NCBI GenBank assembly: GCA_030587365.1
Contig: JAUQZE010000022.1
Location: 62,001-126,000, forward strand
DNA from: Candidatus Freyarchaeota archaeon
GTDB lineage: Archaea > Asgardarchaeota > Jordiarchaeia > Jordiarchaeales > Jordiarchaeaceae
Reading direction: 5' to 3'
DNA length: 64,000 nt
Position 1 is the first letter of the stretch, and each line of letters opens with the position of its first letter. The notes beneath the pieces were generated by a model that made no database searches, had not been told where the DNA came from, and worked only from the letters and a program-made list of their open reading frames with translations. This document shows, piece after piece, positions 61,933 through 64,000 of the stretch. The position numbers were made by a program, and so were the translations under genes.

Positions 61933-63537
61933 ATGAAAGTACTCCTTGTGGATGTTCCCTACCCCTTTAATGAGGGACCTACCCCTCCCCTGGGACTCTG
62001 CTACATCGCAGGTGTCCTTGAGAAAGAGGGCTTCGAAGTTCAGATTCTCGACCTTCTCGTTTCAAGATTTTCTGTTAAGAAGATTGCTGACAAGATGAAA
62101 GAGTTCAAACCAGACATCGCTGGTGCGGGCCCTATTACTATAAATTATCCGACCGCTCTTCGCGCCATGAAAGTTTGTAAGAAGTTCGGAGCTACCACGA
62201 TTATGGGAGGATGCCACGTTAGCTTCTACGACAAGGAGGCTCTGCAGGAAGCACCCTACCTGGATATCGTCGCCCGAGGAGAAGGTGAGTACACTTTACT
62301 GGATATTGTTAAAGGCAGAGATCTAAAAGATGTCGACGGCATAACCTACAGGGAGAACGGGGAAATCATAAAGAACCCTCCTAGGACACCTATAGAGAAC
62401 TTGGATGAACTTCCCTTCCCAGCGAAGCATCTCATCCCCCTATCCAAGTACAGAGCCTACAAAACTGGCTGCGCCATGATGACCGGACGAGGATGCCCCT
62501 ACAACTGCACCTTTTGTGTCGGAGGCAAAATGGTTGGTAGGAAGCCTAGATTTAGGGACATAAAGCTGTGTATTGATGAGCTTGAAGAAATAGTCTTCGA
62601 CTACGGCTTCGACCTAGTTAACGTTGTAGACGATCTTCTGACATTTAAGCTCAAGAGGGTTTTCGAATTCTGCGACGAGATAATTAATAGAGGCATTAAG
62701 GTTAAGTGGACGGCTTTCGCAAGATTGGACACAGTCACAAAGGAACTTTTGAGCAAAATGAAAGAAGCCGGCTGCATCTTCATCTTATACGGCGTGGAGA
62801 GCGGAAACCAGAGAATACTAGACTTGACAAAGAAGAAACTAACGCTGGAAAAAATAAGAAAAGGTGTCGCCCTATCAAATGAGGTGGGAATAACCACACT
62901 ATCCTCGTTTATACTAGGACTTCCCGGAGAAACTGAGGAGACGGTTAGGGAGTCTCTGGAGTTTGGTAAGTCTCTGGGCAACTGGTACGGTTTCCACATA
63001 CTCACCCCCTATCCTGGCACAGAGATTAGGGAGAAGGCGGAGGAGCTGGGGTTGAAGATTCTTCACAGCAACTGGTACAGGTATGATGCTAATCAGGCCA
63101 TTACGGAGACCGAGGGTGTGAGCGCTGAGTACATAAACAAGGTGGCTAAGGAGTTTTATGACACATTGACAGAAACCATAAAGAGTGGAGAAGAAGAACG
63201 CAAAAAGCAGGGAAAGCTGAGCAAGGAGGACAAGGAATTAATAGAACTCAGGGAGAGGAGAGTGTTCACTTGGCATCTACTGAAAAGAGATTACATAGAG
63301 AGGCACGGCAGGTTCACAGAAAACGGGGATCCTGTTGAGCTTCTCGCAGAAGAAATCCACAAACTTAATCCTGTTTCATCTTTCATGACGAAAGACCGAA
63401 TTGCTGAGGAAATAGGGAAAATGCATGAGGAGGGCATTCTCAACTACACCCAAGATGATAGCTCGGTCACCTGGTTCTGGACTGACTTAAGTGGACGGAG
63501 GAAGCATCGAGAAACACTCTTGCAGACCTCCAAGTAG
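61933..63537 (+). CDS. B12-binding radical SAM protein, second paralog
   Basis: 534 residues, very similar to the first paralog over the whole length, including GRGCPYNCTFCVGGKM and SSFILGLPGETEETV. The C-terminal region after about 420 diverges most (SGEEERKKQGKLSKEDKELI). The ATG at 61933 has GGTGAG seven bases upstream; the frame extends ten codons further without support. It lies 125 bases after the first paralog with its own leader. Confidence 0.88.
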   Translation: MKVLLVDVPYPFNEGPTPPLGLCYIAGVLEKEGFEVQILDLLVSRFSVKKIADKMKEFKPDIAGAGPITINYPTALRAMKVCKKFGATTIMGGCHVSFYDKEALQEAPYLDIVARGEGEYTLLDIVKGRDLKDVDGITYRENGEIIKNPPRTPIENLDELPFPAKHLIPLSKYRAYKTGCAMMTGRGCPYNCTFCVGGKMVGRKPRFRDIKLCIDELEEIVFDYGFDLVNVVDDLLTFKLKRVFEFCDEIINRGIKVKWTAFARLDTVTKELLSKMKEAGCIFILYGVESGNQRILDLTKKKLTLEKIRKGVALSNEVGITTLSSFILGLPGETEETVRESLEFGKSLGNWYGFHILTPYPGTEIREKAEELGLKILHSNWYRYDANQAITETEGVSAEYINKVAKEFYDTLTETIKSGEEERKKQGKLSKEDKELIELRERRVFTWHLLKRDYIERHGRFTENGDPVELLAEEIHKLNPVSSFMTKDRIAEEIGKMHEEGILNYTQDDSSVTWFWTDLSGRRKHRETLLQTSK

Positions 63538-63673
63538 CCAACCGCTACGCGGATTTATTACCTGCGAATTTGGACAAGTGAAGAGCTAATTTTTATAACC
63601 ACGTAAATTTTATTTTATTTGTTGTACTTGCGTTAAACAAGTTGAATCGTAAAATAGGCGAGGAAAATAGGTA

Positions 63674-64000
63674 ATGAGAACCCTGTTGATAAATGCTCCC
63701 TACCCATTCTCGGAGTGGCCGACCCTACCCCTGGGATTAACTTATCTGGCGGCTGTGCTTGAAGAGAAAGGGTACGAGGTTGAAATCTTAGATATGCTTG
63801 TATCAAAATTTTCCATACCAAAGGTTAAGGAGAAAATACGAGAGTTCAAACCAGACATCTGCGGCGCTGGACCAGTAACTATGAATTATCCTACTGCTCT
63901 CCGCGCAATTGAAGTTTGTAAGAATCTGGGGGCTACCACTGTTATAGGAGGCTGCCATGTCACCTTCTATGATAGGGAAGCGCTGGAGGAAGCACCCTAC
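63674..64000 (+). CDS. B12-binding radical SAM protein, third paralog (cut by window end)
   Basis: 109 residues visible (MRTLLINAPYPFSEWPTLPL, SKFSIPKVKEKIREFKPDIC, TTVIGGCHVTFYDREALEEA), aligning with the cobalamin-type domain of the two preceding genes but more divergent. GCGAGG precedes the ATG. An ACTTG-N7-CAAGT palindrome lies 30-50 bases upstream. The radical SAM part is outside the window. Confidence 0.85.
   Translation, partial: MRTLLINAPYPFSEWPTLPLGLTYLAAVLEEKGYEVEILDMLVSKFSIPKVKEKIREFKPDICGAGPVTMNYPTALRAIEVCKNLGATTVIGGCHVTFYDREALEEAPY

Noticed and set aside
1..64000. CRISPR arrays, insertion sequences and rRNA genes
   Set aside because: No regularly spaced repeats, transposase motifs or rRNA-like stretches were seen on either strand.

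Overview
The window looks like an archaeal chromosome segment of moderate GC content. It has A/T-rich TATA-type upstream regions, many TTG and GTG starts behind GGAGGT-like ribosome binding sites, VapBC, TumE-like and decayed HicAB toxin-antitoxin loci, and archaeal or 'eukaryote-like' small modules: V4R domains, roadblock-like domains, a C2H2 zinc finger, KaiC-like proteins, a sirtuin, an HDAC-family deacetylase and a beta-CASP nuclease. Three acyl-CoA ligases, an acyl-CoA dehydrogenase, hydratases, a corrinoid methyltransferase pair and B12/radical-SAM enzymes suggest an anaerobic heterotroph, perhaps of a TACK- or Asgard-related lineage. The lineage is inference; no rRNA or marker gene is present.

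Layout. 1-8.5 kb: flavodoxin, a protein with a paralog 31 kb away, toxin-antitoxin genes, pyruvate kinase, small enzymes and a frameshifted acetyltransferase. 8.8-17.5 kb: hydrolase, a tandem KaiC-like protein without usable P-loops, acyl-CoA ligase, aspartase, a roadblock-like/V4R gene pair and a deacetylase. 17.5-19 kb: three very small TTG-started genes, one a C2H2 zinc finger. 19-25 kb: beta-CASP nuclease, frameshifted acetyltransferase, TumE-like locus, frameshifted nitroreductase, hotdog hydratase and PHP phosphoesterase. 25-31 kb: UroD-type methyltransferase with its corrinoid protein, sirtuin, acyl-CoA ligase and an iron-sulfur flavoprotein. 31-34.2 kb: decayed genes.

34.2-47.6 kb is a catabolic island. 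A leftward operon (old-yellow-enzyme-like oxidoreductase, acyl-CoA ligase, acyl-CoA dehydrogenase) and a rightward operon (ACMSD-clan enzyme with an E-x-H metal motif, thiolase-like protein lacking the catalytic Cys, DUF35 partner, enoyl-CoA hydratase) each start next to one copy of a perfect 86-bp inverted repeat. Between the copies lie a winged-helix/V4R regulator and an amidohydrolase split by a 17-bp tandem duplication. A decayed second copy of that amidohydrolase lies downstream, with its middle replaced by another small gene. The likely logic is that the V4R protein senses a ligand and controls both operons, which activate an unknown acid to its CoA ester and degrade it by dehydrogenation, hydration and retro-aldol or thiolytic cleavage.

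47.8-64 kb: hypothetical and helical-repeat proteins, an FMN glutamate-synthase-like enzyme, a roadblock-like/7-TM pair, a CinA-like protein, an IlvD/EDD dehydratase, a DUF5678/retropepsin-like operon, decayed hicBA, and three tandem paralogous B12-binding radical SAM enzymes, the last cut by the window edge.
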